Source: Bufo bufo
Taxonomy: Eukaryota; Chordata; Amphibia; Anura; Bufonidae
Reading direction: 5' to 3'
Assembly: GCF_905171765.1 (NCBI RefSeq)
Contig: NC_053390.1
Span: forward strand, 509,753,444-509,817,443
Length of the DNA stretch: 64,000 nucleotides
Every line of letters starts with the position of its first letter. The first letter of the stretch is position 1. Below, piece after piece: positions 23,690-34,668 of the stretch. The notes beneath the pieces were generated by a model that saw only the letters and a program-made list of their open reading frames with translations, had not been told where the DNA came from and ran no database searches. A program made the position numbers and the translations under genes.

Positions 23690-24160
23690 AAATAAGAAAC
23701 ACAGAAAACACGCACACAATCAGACGCAAAGACAAGACAGATGTAACAAATCTAAACACAAAACTAAACTTTTTTTGTTTTTTTTTCTTTTTTCTAACTA
23801 TAAAACAGAAAAACGCGGACAATCAGACGCAAAGACAAGACAGATGTAACAAATCGAAACACAAAACTAAACTTTTTTTGTTTTTTTTTCTTTTTTCTAA
23901 CTATAAAACAGAAAAACGCGGACAATCAGACGCAAAGACAAGACAGATGTAACAAATCGAAACACAAAACTAAACTTTTTTTTTTTTTCTAACTATAAAA
24001 CAGAAAAACGCGGACAATCAGACGCAAAGACAAGACAGATGTAACAAATCGAAAAACAAAACTAAACTTTTATTTTTTTTTTATTTTTTCTAACTATAAA
24101 ACAGAAAAACGCGGACAATCAGACGCAAAGACAAGACAGATGTAACAAAACTGAAGTTTT
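23690..24160. repeat. Five-copy array upstream of hAT transposase ATG
   Basis: Five units of about 87-104 nt, each holding AATCAGACGCAAAGACAAGA and ending in a T-rich stretch. It lies between promoter and ATG, in the 5' leader or an intron of the transposase transcript. It may contain binding sites or be neutral. Confidence 0.85.
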
Positions 24161-24584
24161 AAATTAACTATAACACAGAAACACGCAATCAAACAGAAGT
24201 TTAAACAAGGACGGACAGACAGAAAATTACACTAAATCCCTAACTGACCTAACCTAAAATCTGTTCTAAATAGCCCTAAACACTAACCTAAACTATTAAT
24301 CTATATCTAGAGGTCTTTTCAAGTCCCTAACTACCTATACCTAATGCCCTACACAGATCCCTGCACTAAAACCTATCAGCTAACTGTATCTTGTATCTTT
24401 TAACTAACTAATCTAACCTATCTAATAATTCAGACCCTAAAAGATATTCCCTAATCACTACCTAACACTAACTAGCTAAATGATAGAATAATTCAAAATT
24501 TCTGGATCAATAGAATAGCACAGCACAAAACAAGCAGCTCCTATCTCTCCAATAACTAAACCCACAAAATGGATACCGGGGAGT

Positions 24585-24672
24585 GCCTCGATTTATATAG
24601 TGAGAGGTAGACTACTTTCCTATTGGTTGCTAGGGATGTTGCTAAGCTGTGACAATGCCTTCCCATTGGCTA
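24585..24672 (-). promoter_or_regulatory. Promoter of hAT transposase (TATA, CCAAT, X-box-like)
   Basis: On the minus strand, TATATAAAT (24591-24599) lies 20-75 nt downstream of two CCAAT boxes (24622-24626, 24665-24669) and CCTAGCAAC/GCAACATC words resembling an RFX X-box pair (24624-24643). This predicts transcription starting near 24560 towards the ATG at 23487. The internal-deletion derivative at 43615-43908 keeps the CCAAT/X-box block. Confidence 0.6.
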
Positions 24673-25219
24673 TAAGCAAAAATAGGGAGGGGTGAACAAT
24701 AACCTCACATGGAAAACAAGGGAAAAAAAATGCGAATAGGCAGTCACGAATAATTCGCAATAATATACAATTCGCAGAAGCAGAATCCATAGTCGAATGG
24801 CCTTATAGGAATAGATTTATGCGAATTTTTGAAATGTCCGCTTTTTTTCGCATTACAGGAACCGTTGTAAAATAGGCTACATGAAATGGTATTTCAAGGG
24901 TCAATCAGTAAGTACACGATAGGATGTCTGGTAATATTTAGGTGCCCATTATTCTCTCAATAAAGGCTATATGTGAAATACTCAATAACACTAGTTTAGG
25001 CGGGCGGGAAAAACATAACACGAAAAGTATTTTTTTGCGAATGTTATGGCAGCGGATTTTCGCATACAATATGATATATTGAAAGTGTTACAATTAAATG
25101 AGTAAGGATCCTGAACGGTTTTGGACATGTCAAGTAACTTCTGGGCTAGATTGCTTGTCATGGAACATAATTTAGGATTGGCGAAAAACCGTATTTACAA
25201 TATGCGAGTAGATCGGATC

Positions 25220-26400
25220 GCATACAAGCTGTAAGGAAAAAACAGCTAACAGTGGTTGGGATATTATATGCGAAAATTCGCTAACATTAAATGCGTAAAA
25301 CAATTCGGTTCGTGTAATGGTAACTAACCATTACGCGAACAGAATTTTTTTGCGCATTTAATGTTAGCGAAATTTCGCATGTAATATAAGAAAGTTAAAA
25401 TTAAATGAGTAACTGAACGCTTTTGACATGATTGTCAAGTGAATTCTCAGCACGGTTGCTAGTCATGGAACATAACCTAGCCTTTGCGAAAAAAAAAAAG
25501 TCTTTAGAACATGCGATCCGCACACAAGCTTTAAGCATTAGCAATAAGCATAGTAATACTTGACTGATGGAATGACTCGAAATTTTTCGAAAATAGTGCT
25601 ATATAAGAAAATCTAGAATATAGCACTATATTCGAAAACTACGGAATTCCGCATTTTTCAAATATAGTGGCATATTCTGGATTTTCGTATATAGCACTAT
25701 TTTCGTAAATTTACGAGTTATTTCATGAGTCAAGTATATGCTTATTGCTATGCTGCTAATGCATTGATTGCATATATATTATATGCGAAAATATTAAATG
25801 CGTAAAAAAAATTCTGTTCGTGTAATGGTTAGATGGCTCTTTCCAAGTTGTGAAGAGCCATCTAACCATTACACGAACAGAATTTTTTTACGCAATTAAT
25901 ATTTTCGCATATAATATATATGCATTAGCATAGCAATAAGCAGCATATACTTGTCCTTGACTGATGAAATGACTCGAAATTTTTCGAAAATATTACTATA
26001 TACGAAAATCAAGAATATAGCACTATATTCGAAAAATACGGCATTCCGTATTTTTCGAATATAGTGCTATATTCTTGATTTTCGTATATAGCATTTTTTT
26101 AGAAAAATTTCGAGTCATTTCATCAGTCAAGTATTACTATGCTTATTGCTAATGCTTAAAGCTTGTGTGCGGATCGCATGTTGTAAAGACGTTTTTTTTC
26201 GCAAAGGCTAGCAACCGTGCCGAGAATTCACTTGACATGTCAGAAGCGTTCAGTTACTCATATGGTTTTGACTTTCTTATATTTTATGCGAAAATTCGCT
26301 AACATTAAATGCGCAAAAAAAATTCTGTTCGTGTAATGGTTAGCTGGCTCATCCAAACTACTGTTAGTTAGCTGCTTTTGCTTACAGCTTGTGTGGAATT
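25220..26400. repeat. 1.2-kb nested palindrome near right end of 15.7-kb hAT
   Basis: The outer arms, from an ACAAGCTGTAAG block at 25227 to its inverse at 26388, enclose long arms (about 25330-25830 and 25860-26345) centred near 25845. Shorter palindromes lie within each arm (centres near 25655 and 26045). Arm divergence is modest. The sequence is dominated by GCGAAA/TTTCGC and CGAAAAT words. It contains no gene. Confidence 0.8.
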
Positions 26401-28074
26401 TATAAATATGTGAGTTGTTCTAAATGCATTGGGACTAATCAATTATATTTCTATTGTTTTATTAGCTTAAAAGGAAACGAAATTTCGTTTTAACGAATAT
26501 AGAGGCAAATATTCAAATTGTTCGCGAATTCTCGAAGTTACGATATTCGCAATAAAAATTCGCAAAACGGATATTCGCGCTCAACACTAGTATTTTATGG
26601 GGATTTAATAAATATTTTCTGCACATGTCATTCTGGTTGCCAAGTGTATGAGTGCTCGCTCATTTTCCTATTACTACATTTGCCTTTGAGAGGGTGGGGT
26701 GATTCCCTCTATATGAGCTTGCAGCACCATACCTTAACTACTTGCTAGTGAGCCACCACAACCTACCACTATTATATGTACAGTATGTACACTGCCTGTC
26801 CAAAAAAAAAGTCGCCACCTGAATTTAACTAAGCAAATAGTTATGAGCCTCCTATTGGATAATTACTGCATGGGCGATTATCTTTCAGCTGGCAATAAGT
26901 TATTTAATCCCAACTGGTGCAATGAGTTAATTCTCATTTCTTAAACAACCATGTCGAAAGACACATCTCGTGGTCGTGGAAAAAGAGTTTGAGAAGGGTC
27001 AAATCATTGGCATGTATCAAGCAGAGAAAACATCTAAGGAGATTGCAGAAACTTCTAAAATTGGGCTAAGAACTGTCCAACGCATTATTAAAAACTGGAA
27101 GGATAGTGGGGACCCATTGTATTCGAGAAAGAAATGTGGTGGGAAAAAAATCCTGAATGATCGTGAGCGTTGATCTCTTAAACTTTGGTGAAATCAGATC
27201 GAAGAAGAACAACAGTAGAACTCAGGGCTATGTTTAATAGTGAAAGTAAGAGCATTTCCACATGCACAATGCAAAGGGAACTCAAGGGATTGGGACTGAA
27301 CAGCTGTGTAGCCGTAAGAAAACCACTAATCAGTGAGGCAAATGAGAAAAAAAAGCTTCAATTTTCTAGGGAGCATAAAGATTGGACTCTGGAGCAATGG
27401 AAGAAGGTCATGTGGTCTGATGAGTCCAGATTTACCCTGTTCCAGAGTGATGGGCACATCAGGGTAAGAAGAGAGGCAGATGAAGTGATGCACCCATCAT
27501 GCCTAGTGCCTACTGTACAAGCCTGTGGGGGCAGTGCTATGATCTGGGGTTGCTGCAGTTGGTCAAGTCTAGGTTCAGCAACAGTATGTGCTCCAAGAAT
27601 GAGGTCAGCTGACTACCTGAACATGCTGAATGAGCAGGTTATTCCATCAATGGATTTTTTCTTCCCTGATGGCACAGGCATATTCCAAGATGACAATGCC
27701 AGGATTCATTGGCAGTGGCGGATTACAATAGGGACGTTCGGGTCGGCAGCCCCGGGCCCAGCGCCGCCCCGAACACCCACATACTGCGGCGAGGCACGGG
27801 AGCGCATAGCTCCCTGTCCCCTCGCCAATCACCGCCGTCCGCCATAGGCTTCAGGCCTTGTAGGCCTGAGGCCTATGCGGTAGTGAAATCCCAGCGCAGG
27901 CGTGCGTGATGACGTCATCGCGCGCCTGTGCCGGGACGCAGCACTGTGACGCGCCTGACTCATCCCGCCTTCCTCTGCGAGCAAGCGCCTGGCCCTGGAC
28001 ATAGGTGAGTATTTATCTTTTCATTTTTTGTTCATTTTTTATTTTTTTTATTTCATGTGCCTACTTTTGGCAGG

Positions 28075-28740
28075 GGGCAAATGGGGGCAGTGGTGGGGGC
28101 AAATTATTATGAGAGGGACTACACTATGTGGGGGCAAATTTCTGTGTGGGGGCAAATTATTATGAGAGGGACTACACTATGTGGGGGCAAATTGCTGTGT
28201 GGGGGCAAATTATTATGAGAGGGACTACTATGTGGGGGCAAATTACTAGATGGGGCAGTGTGGGGGCAAATTGCTATGTGGGGGCAGTGTGGGGGCAAAT
28301 TGCTATGGGAGGGACTACTATGTGGGGGCAAATTTCTATATTGGGGCAGTGTGGGGGAAACTATTGTGTGGGGGTAATTGCTATGTGGGGACAGTGTGGG
28401 GAAATTGCTATGTGGGGACAAATTACTATATGGGGCAGTGTGGGGGCAAATTACTATGTGGGGGCAGTGTGGGGGAAACTATTGTGTGGGGGCAGTGTGG
28501 TGGAAATTACTATGTCGGGGCAGTGTGGGGTAATTTATGTGTGGGGAAATTACTACGGTATGTGGGGACAGTGTGGGGAAATTGCTATGTGGGGGCAGTG
28601 TGGTGGAAATTGCAGTGTGGGGGAAATTACTGTGTGGGGGCAAATTACTATAGGGGGATTACTATGTGGGGGCAGTGTGGTGGAAATTACTATATGGGGG
28701 TGTTGCTATTGGGGAGGCACTGTAGGGGCAATTCTATTAT
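28075..28740. repeat. G-rich minisatellite
   Basis: Irregular units of about 20-40 nt built from TGTGGGGGCAAATTACTATG and TGTGGGGGCAGTG. The long open frames across it, on both strands, come from repetition and are not genes. The regular G4-5 runs could form quadruplexes. Confidence 0.85.
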
Positions 28741-28849
28741 TTCTGGGGACACTATACAGGGATTATTACCTGGAGCACAATAGAGGGTGTTATTATTACT
28801 GGGGGCACTCTAGGGGACATTATAGCTGCTGTGGACACTATAGGAACAT

Positions 28850-28988
28850 TTGGGGTAATTTATCAAACTGGTGTAACGCAGAACTGGCTTAGTTGCCCAT
28901 AGCAGCCAATCAGATCTCACATTTCATATCTGACAGCTCTTTTGGAAATCCAGTTCTACTTTACACCAGTTTGATAAATTACCCCAAT
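28850..28988. mobile_element. Fold-back MITE nested in the hAT insertion
   Basis: TTGGGGTAATTTATCAAACT at the left pairs with its inverse at the right; total about 139 bp. No coding capacity. Confidence 0.75.
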
Positions 28989-29924
28989 TATGTCTATTAG
29001 GGTCACTATTTTTTCAGCAGTATAGTTCCTGGGGCATTGGAGAGCACAACGGCCACAGTATTGGGGGTGGCAGGATGACACTGTGGGGACACCAGGATGA
29101 GGAGGTTGATGGAAAATTTTTGAAATCTAACATGTCTGTGTTACAAACTGTAGAGACGAGATGCGGCTGAAAGAATTTGCCATGGTGGTCTGGGTCAAAT
29201 GGAGGAGAAGAGGAAAGAGAAGGTCTACATGACAGGAGATGTCACTGGATGTAAGAGGTATGTGGTGCTGTATTCTCCTCCATGTCTTTTTTTATTACAA
29301 TTATATGTATTTTAAATTTGGCGACCAAATTTTTCAGTTTAGGACCCAATTTGGGGTATTCTTTTTTAGTCTGAAGATGTCATATGGCCTAAGAAGAGAC
29401 TGTGGCGCCCATGAAGCACCGCAGCCTCTTCATACAAAGAGGCTGCGGGGCGCCAAGTTGGGTAGACAGCCCCGGGCCTATCATGCACTTAATTTGCCCC
29501 TGTTCATTGGGCTCAAATTTTGAAAGAGTGGTTCAGGGAGCATGAGACATCATTTTCACACATGGACTGGCCACCACAGTGTCCAGACCTTAACCCCATT
29601 GAGAATCTTTGGGATGTGCTGGAGAAGGCTTTGTGCAGCAGTCAGACTCTACCATCATCAATGCAAGATCTTGGTGAAAAATGAATGCAACACTGGATGG
29701 AAATAAATCTTGTGACATTGCAGAAGCTTACCGAAACAATGCTACAGCAAATGCGTGCTGTGATCAAAGCTAAAGGCTATTTTTTGGTGGCGACTTTTTT
29801 TTGGGACAGGCAGTGTATATTTATACTGAAACTAGCAGAAGAACCCGGCTTTGCACGGGTATATTTCATCTATTTCATTTAATGTTTCTGTGTGTCGTAA
29901 AAAGATATCAACAGTTTCCCATAT

Positions 29925-30340
29925 AACAGTAACCTCTACAGTACCTGCCCTTTTAACAATGACCTCCACAGTGGCTGCCCCTTTAACATTGACCTCCACT
30001 GTGGCCGCCCCTTTAACAGTGACCTCCACAGTGCCCACCCCTTTAACAGTGACCTCTACAGTGCCCACCCCTTTAACATTGACCAACCCTTTAACAGTGA
30101 GCTTCATAGTGGCTGCCCCTTTAACACTGACCTCCACAGTGCTCGCCCCTTTAACAATGAACTCCACAATGCTGGTCCCATTAACATTGACCACCCTTTT
30201 AACAGTGACCATCATAGTGGCCACCCCTTTAACAGTGACCTCCACAGTGCCTGCCCCTTTAACAGATACCTCCACAGTGCCCTTCCCTTTAACAGTGACC
30301 TCCACAGTGCCTGCCCCTTTAACAATGACTACCCCTTTAA
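29925..30340. repeat. 30-bp minisatellite, left part
   Basis: About 13 units near CCCTTTAACAGTGACCTCCA plus CAGTGCC. The array resumes at 32020-32190. Each unit contains a TTAA. The open frames in it are repeat artefacts. Confidence 0.9.
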
Positions 30341-32019
30341 CCAGCTCCCGACCGCCTAACGCAGGGATGCGTCCTGTGGGCGGCCGGGTTATTCCTCGTT
30401 GACGCATCGGCGTGTCATCTCGCGAGAGGCGAGATTTCGCGTGAACGCGCAGCTAAGAAGATGATCTACAGCCTGCCAGCAGCGATCATTCGCTGGCAGG
30501 CTGTAGATGCGATTTTTTTTTTTTAACCCCAAAAAGGTATATTAGACTCTGTTTGGTTAACAGCGTCTAATATACCTGCTACCTGGTCCTCTGGTGGTCC
30601 CTTTTGCTTGGATCGACCACCAGAGGACACAGGCAGCTCTGTAAGTAGCACCAATCACCACACTACACTACACCCCCCCCTGTCACTTATTAACCCCTGA
30701 TCACCCCATATAGACTCCCTGATCACCCCCCTGTAAGGCTCCATTCAGACGTCCGTATGTGTTTTGCGGATCCGCGGATCCGCAAAACACGGACACCGCG
30801 GATCTGCAAAACACGTTCACCGGCAATGTGCTTTCCGCATTTTGCGGATCTGCACATTGCCAGAACTATATAGAAAATGCGTTTTCTTGTCCGCAATTGC
30901 GGATAAGAATAGGACATGTTCTATAGGCTCTACAAAAAACACAGTGTTCGCCCGATCAGGCCTGATCTTGTGCGCACACTTGCGTTCAGTCCGCCCCACC
31001 GCAGTGACAGAAATATATATTTTTCTGATCATTGCAAAAACACCGGAAAATCGCTGCGGCGCTATAAAGATCACTTTTGAGGGGCATGGCGAGTTCATAG
31101 AAGATTTTTTTTTTTTTTGGCACAAGTTAGCGGAAATTGATTATTTTTTTGTTTTTTCTTACAGTCTCATATTCCACTAACTTGTGACAAAAAATAAAAT
31201 CTCACATGAACTCACCATACCCCTCACGGAATCCAAATGCGTAAAAGATTTTTGACATTTATATTCCAGACTTCTTCTCACGCTTTAGGGCCCCTAAAAT
31301 GCCAGGGTAGTATAATTACCCCACATGTGACCGCATTTTGGAAAGAAGACACCCCAAGGTATTTCGTGAGGGGCATGGCGAGTTCATGTAAAATTTTATT
31401 TTTTTGTCACAAGTTAGTGGAATATGAGACTTTGTAAGAGAAAAAAAAAATCATTTTCCGCTAACTTGTGACAAAAAATAAAAACTTCCATGAATTCACT
31501 ATGCCCATCAGCGAATACCTTAGGGTGTCTACTTTCCGAAATGGGGTCATTTGTGGGGTGTTTCTACTGTCTGGGCATTGTAGAACCTCAGGAAACATGA
31601 CAGGTGCTCAAAAAGTCAAAGTGCGTAAATTCACATTTTTGCACCGTAGTTTGTAAACGCTATAAATTTTACCCAAACCAATAAATATACACTTATTGCA
31701 TTTTTTTTTTATCAAAGACATGTAGAACAATAAATTTAGAGAAAAATTTATATAGAAATCTAGTTTTATTAGAAAAATTTTACAACAGAAAGTGAAAAAT
31801 GTAATTTTTTTGAAAAATTTTTGGTCAATTTTGATTAATATAAAAAAAAGTTAAAATGTCAGCAGCAATGAAATACCACCAAATGAAAGCTCTATTAGTG
31901 AGAAGAAAAGGAGGTAAAATTCATTTGGGTGGTAAGTTGTATGACCGAGCAATAAATCGTGAAATTTGTGTAGTGCAGAATTGTAAAAAGTGGTCTGGTC
32001 ATTAAGGGGGTTTACCCCT
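30341..32019. mobile_element. TTAA-type non-autonomous DNA transposon inside the minisatellite
   Basis: The left edge CCCTTTAACCAGCTCCCGACC and right edge GGTCATTAAGGGGGTTTA are related inverted ends, placed within the same 30-bp array on both sides. The interior has a hairpin (CCTCTGGTGGTC with its inverse, about 30588-30626), a truncated Harbinger MITE and phrases such as AAGACACCCCAAGGTATTTC. No transposase. Exact edges are ambiguous because the array itself contains CTTTAA. piggyBac-like or Kolobok is inferred from the TTAA. Confidence 0.6.
30738..30925. repeat. Truncated Harbinger-type MITE
   Basis: The left end GGCTCCATTCAGACGTCCGT and the GCGGATCCGC body match the MITE at 54856; the right half is missing. 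Confidence 0.55.
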
Positions 32020-32190
32020 TTAATAGTGACCACCCCTTTAACAGTGACCTCCACAGTGCCCACCGCTTTAATAGTGACCTCCATAGTGCCTGCCCCTTTA
32101 ATAGTGACCACCTCTTTAACAGTGACCTCCACAGTGCCCGCCCCTTTAACAGTTGCCTCCACAGTGCCCACCCCTTTAAAAATTGATGAC
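32020..32190. repeat. 30-bp minisatellite, right part
   Basis: Five to six units of the same 30-bp repeat as 29925-30340, separated from it by the TTAA transposon. Confidence 0.88.
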
Positions 32191-32838
32191 CCCTTTATCA
32201 CCACGAACAGCATTAGCAAAATTACGCTCTGTACTTAAGGTGAAAACAGGCTGTGTCTTTAAGAGGCTAAAAACTATTTTTGACGTAAAGAAGAAAAAAT
32301 AGTCCTGGAAGTGATGATATGGACCCAATCTGATCTCAATATCATTGAGACGGAGTTTGAAACAACCTGATGTTGTGTTCCTTCTACCTAGAAGGGTACA
32401 GCTACACAGTGACAGCAAGTTCTGCAACACAAAAGGGTATGGTTACATGGATACATTTGTCGCGTAACATTTCATATAATATATTTCAATTGTGATGCAA
32501 AGTGACATGCTGCGATGCGACAGTCGCATAAAAATCCGTCTGGGATGGATATTTTGCGACTGTCACAGTAAGAGCATGTCGCATTGCAACACCATTGAAA
32601 TAGTATATTAGTTATATTAGTATATGTTGTCTCATGACACCTGTTGCCATATAGCCGTACTGAAGAATTGATGCTGTTTTGAAGGCAAAGGGTGGTCACA
32701 CCAAATATTGATTTGATTTAGATTTCTCTTTTGTTCAATAACTTCACATTTTGTTAATTGATAAAAATAAACTATTAATGCTTCTATTTTTGAAAGCATT
32801 CTTACTTTGCAGCATTTTTCCACACCAGTCTAAAGCTT
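32191..32838. other. No gene; degraded MITE-like sequence
   Basis: A partial fold-back centred near 32525-32580 (ATGCGACAGTCGC and TTTTGCGACTGTC) suggests a degraded MITE. Nothing else is recognised. Confidence 0.45.
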
Positions 32839-32839
32839 A

Positions 32840-33163
32840 GGGCTCATGCACACGAACATATTTTCTTTCCGTGTCTGTTTCGTTTTTTGCGGACCGTATG
32901 TAGAACCATCCATTTCAATAGGTCCGCAAAAAAAATGGAAGGTACTCCATGTGCATTCCGTTTCTGTATAACTGTATTTCTGTTCTGCCAAAAAATAGAA
33001 CATGTCCTATTATTGTCCGCATTATGGACAAGGATAAGACTGTTCTATTAGGGGCCAGCTGTTCTGTTCTGCAAAATACAGAATTCACACAGACGTCATA
33101 CGTATTTTTGGCAGATCCGTTTTTTGCGGAACGCAAAATACATACGGTCGCGTGCATGAGCCC
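32840..33163. mobile_element. Harbinger-type MITE
   Basis: Ends GGGCTCATGCACACGAAC and their inverse at 33163; preceded by TTA and followed by TTC, near a TWA duplication. The interior is a long imperfect fold-back rich in TTTTGCGGA words. Confidence 0.75.
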
Positions 33164-33306
33164 TTCTGCATATTGCTGTATATCTAGAAAAGCTTTGTTA
33201 TAATATTCTAGTAGCTATAAAATTCAGTTCTACTTTATGGCCATTAAAAATTATACTCTCATATGCATAAATCTGAGAACAGCAACAAGCATAATGTGCA
33301 TTATTA

Positions 33307-33980
33307 GGCCTCATGCACACAGACGGGTTTTTTTGCGGTCCGCAAAACGGATTTCTGTTGTTCCATGATCTGTGACCGTTTTTTCGTCCGTGGGTCTTCC
33401 TTAATTTTTGGAGGATCCACGATCATGAAAAAAAGGTCGTTTTGGTGTCCGCCTGGCCGTGCGGAGCCAAACTGATCCGTCCTGACTTACAATGCAAGTC
33501 AATGGGGACGGATCCGTTTGACGTTGACACAATATGGTGCAATTGCAAACGGATCCGTCCCCATTGACTTTCAATGTAAAGTCAGGAGTCCCTATTATAC
33601 CATCGGATCGGAGTTTTCTTCAATCCGATGGTATATTTTAACTTGAAGCGTCCCCATAACCATGGGAACGCCTCTATGTTAGAATATACCATCGGATTTG
33701 AGTTAGATCGTGAAACTCAGATCCGACAGTATATTCTAACACAGAGGCGTTCCCATAGTGATGGGGACGCTTTAAGTTAGAATATCCGACGAACTGTGTA
33801 CATGACTGCCCCCTGCTGCCTGGCAGCACCCGATCTCTTACAGGGGGCTGCAATCCGCACAATTAACCCCTCAGGTGCCGCACCTGAGGGGTTAATTTTG
33901 CGTATCATAGCCCCCTGTAAGAGATCAGGTGCTGCTATGATACGCAATTAGTAATGCATTTAAATTGTGCAGCTTTCAAT
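33307..33980. repeat. Harbinger-type MITE, left end with complex fold-back
   Basis: It begins GGCCTCATGCACACAGACGG after a TTA. It contains inverted pairs ATACCATCGGAT/ATCCGATGGTAT, a GGGAACGCCTC pair and a CTCTTACAGGGGGCT pair. No matching right terminus was found, so the extent is approximate. Confidence 0.5.
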
Positions 33981-34049
33981 TTGCTTCTTGATGCATGTAA
34001 TATCTGTCAGCCTAGTCCAAATTAACCAGAAGTGCATTCATTAAAATTA

Positions 34050-34513
34050 GGCCTAGTTCACACGAACGTATGGCTTTAATAGTTTTTTGCGGTCCGTTTT
34101 TCACGAATCCGTTGTTCCGTTTTTTAGTTCCGTTGTGTTTCCGTTCCGTTTTTCCGTATGCCATATACAGTATACAGTAATTACATAGAAAAAATTGGGC
34201 TGGGCATAACATTTTCAATAGATAGTTCAGCAAAAACGGAACGGATACGGAAGACATGCGGATGCATTTCTGTATGTGTTCCGTTTTTTTTTTGCGGACC
34301 CAATGACTTGAATGGAGCCACGGAACGTGATTTGCGGGCAATAATAGGACATGTTCTATCTTTCAACGGAACGGAAAAACGGAAATACGGAAACGGAATG
34401 CTTACGGAACACATTCCGTTTTTAATGCGGAACCATTGAAATGAATGGTACCGTATACGGAACACAAAAAAACGGCCCGTACACGCAAAAAAAACGTTCG
34501 TGTGAACTAGGCC
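34050..34513. mobile_element. Harbinger-type MITE
   Basis: GGCCTAGTTCACACGAACGT at 34050 and its inverse at 34513, flanked by TTA and TTG. The arms fold over most of the length (TTCCGTTTTTCCGTA words). Confidence 0.8.
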
Positions 34514-34622
34514 TTGGGGTTTAGTCACTAATGCATTTTTTGCAGCTATTTTGTGAAAAATGTGGGAAAAAAATGCAACTTGCCTGTACCAAGTGATTAT
34601 ACAATAAAAACAGACTAGTACA

Positions 34623-34626
<4 letters not shown>

Positions 34627-34668
<42 letters not shown>

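Larger units (their letters stand above)
10875..26589. mobile_element. 15.7-kb hAT transposon with transposase and Myb-like gene
   Basis: The ends are TAGTGATGAGC (10875) and the complement of TAGTGTTGAGCGCGAA (26589), flanked by a perfect 8-bp duplication GTATTTTA (10867-10874 and 26590-26597), the hAT hallmark. Inside: a + strand spliced Myb/SANT-like gene (11441-15690), a - strand BED/hAT transposase (23487 to 19138), a 10-copy minisatellite after the transposase stop, a 5-copy array upstream of its ATG, and a large nested palindrome near the right end. Secondary insertions are an hAT MITE in intron 1, an LTR in intron 3 and palindrome B in the transposase. The subterminal regions are rich in TTCGCG/GCGAAT-type words, likely transposase binding sites (inference). 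Confidence 0.85.
9804..26770. mobile_element. Palindromic insertion C, 14-bp TSD, split by the 15.7-kb hAT
   Basis: Left arm 9804-10247 is the inverted copy of 10516-10874 plus 26590-26677; the 268-nt spacer 10248-10515 is unpaired, and a unique 93-nt tail (26678-26770) follows on the right. A perfect 14-bp target duplication (ATTATATGTACAGT) lies at 9790-9803 and 26771-26784. Without the nested hAT the insertion is about 1.25 kb. Short matching open frames in the arms have no recognisable homology. It has the same plan as insertions A, B and D. Confidence 0.75.
27713..29502. mobile_element. Non-autonomous hAT inserted in the Tc1 transposase
   Basis: Ends CAGTGGCGGATTACA and the complement of CAGGGGCAAATTAAG, with a perfect 8-bp duplication TTCATTGG (27705-27712 and 29503-29510). 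It carries no transposase. The contents are a GC-rich left part, a G-rich minisatellite, a fold-back MITE at 28850-28988 and unassigned sequence. Confidence 0.85.
26970..29690 (+). pseudogene. Tc1 transposase, frameshifted and interrupted
   Basis: N-terminal helix-turn-helix (KGQIIGMYQAEKTSKEIAET) at 26970-27173. Stops and a frame change at about 27173-27190 separate it from the catalytic part at 27185-27712 (VMWSDESRF with the first Asp; QDDNARIH with the second). The hAT insertion at 27713-29502 cuts after ARIHWQ. The remainder at about 29511-29690 has the third acidic residue in [16 protein letters not shown]. It is inactive through at least two lesions. Confidence 0.9.
26790..29815 (+). 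mobile_element. Tc1/mariner element split by a hAT insertion
   Basis: Ends CACTGCCTGTCCAAAAAAAA (26790) and their inverted copy at 29815 lie between TA dinucleotides (26788-26789, 29816-29817), as for Tc1/mariner. Without the 1.79-kb insertion the element is about 1.23 kb, normal for Tc1. It lies 3 nt from the right duplication of insertion C. Confidence 0.92.

Noticed and set aside
28119..28892. Long open frames on both strands (254, 177 and 100 codons)
   Set aside because: They follow the G-rich minisatellite; the repeated WGQ/PHS residues are a by-product of the repeat.
29832..30407. 191- and 183-codon overlapping frames
   Set aside because: Both are translations of a 30-bp repeat whose length is a multiple of three.
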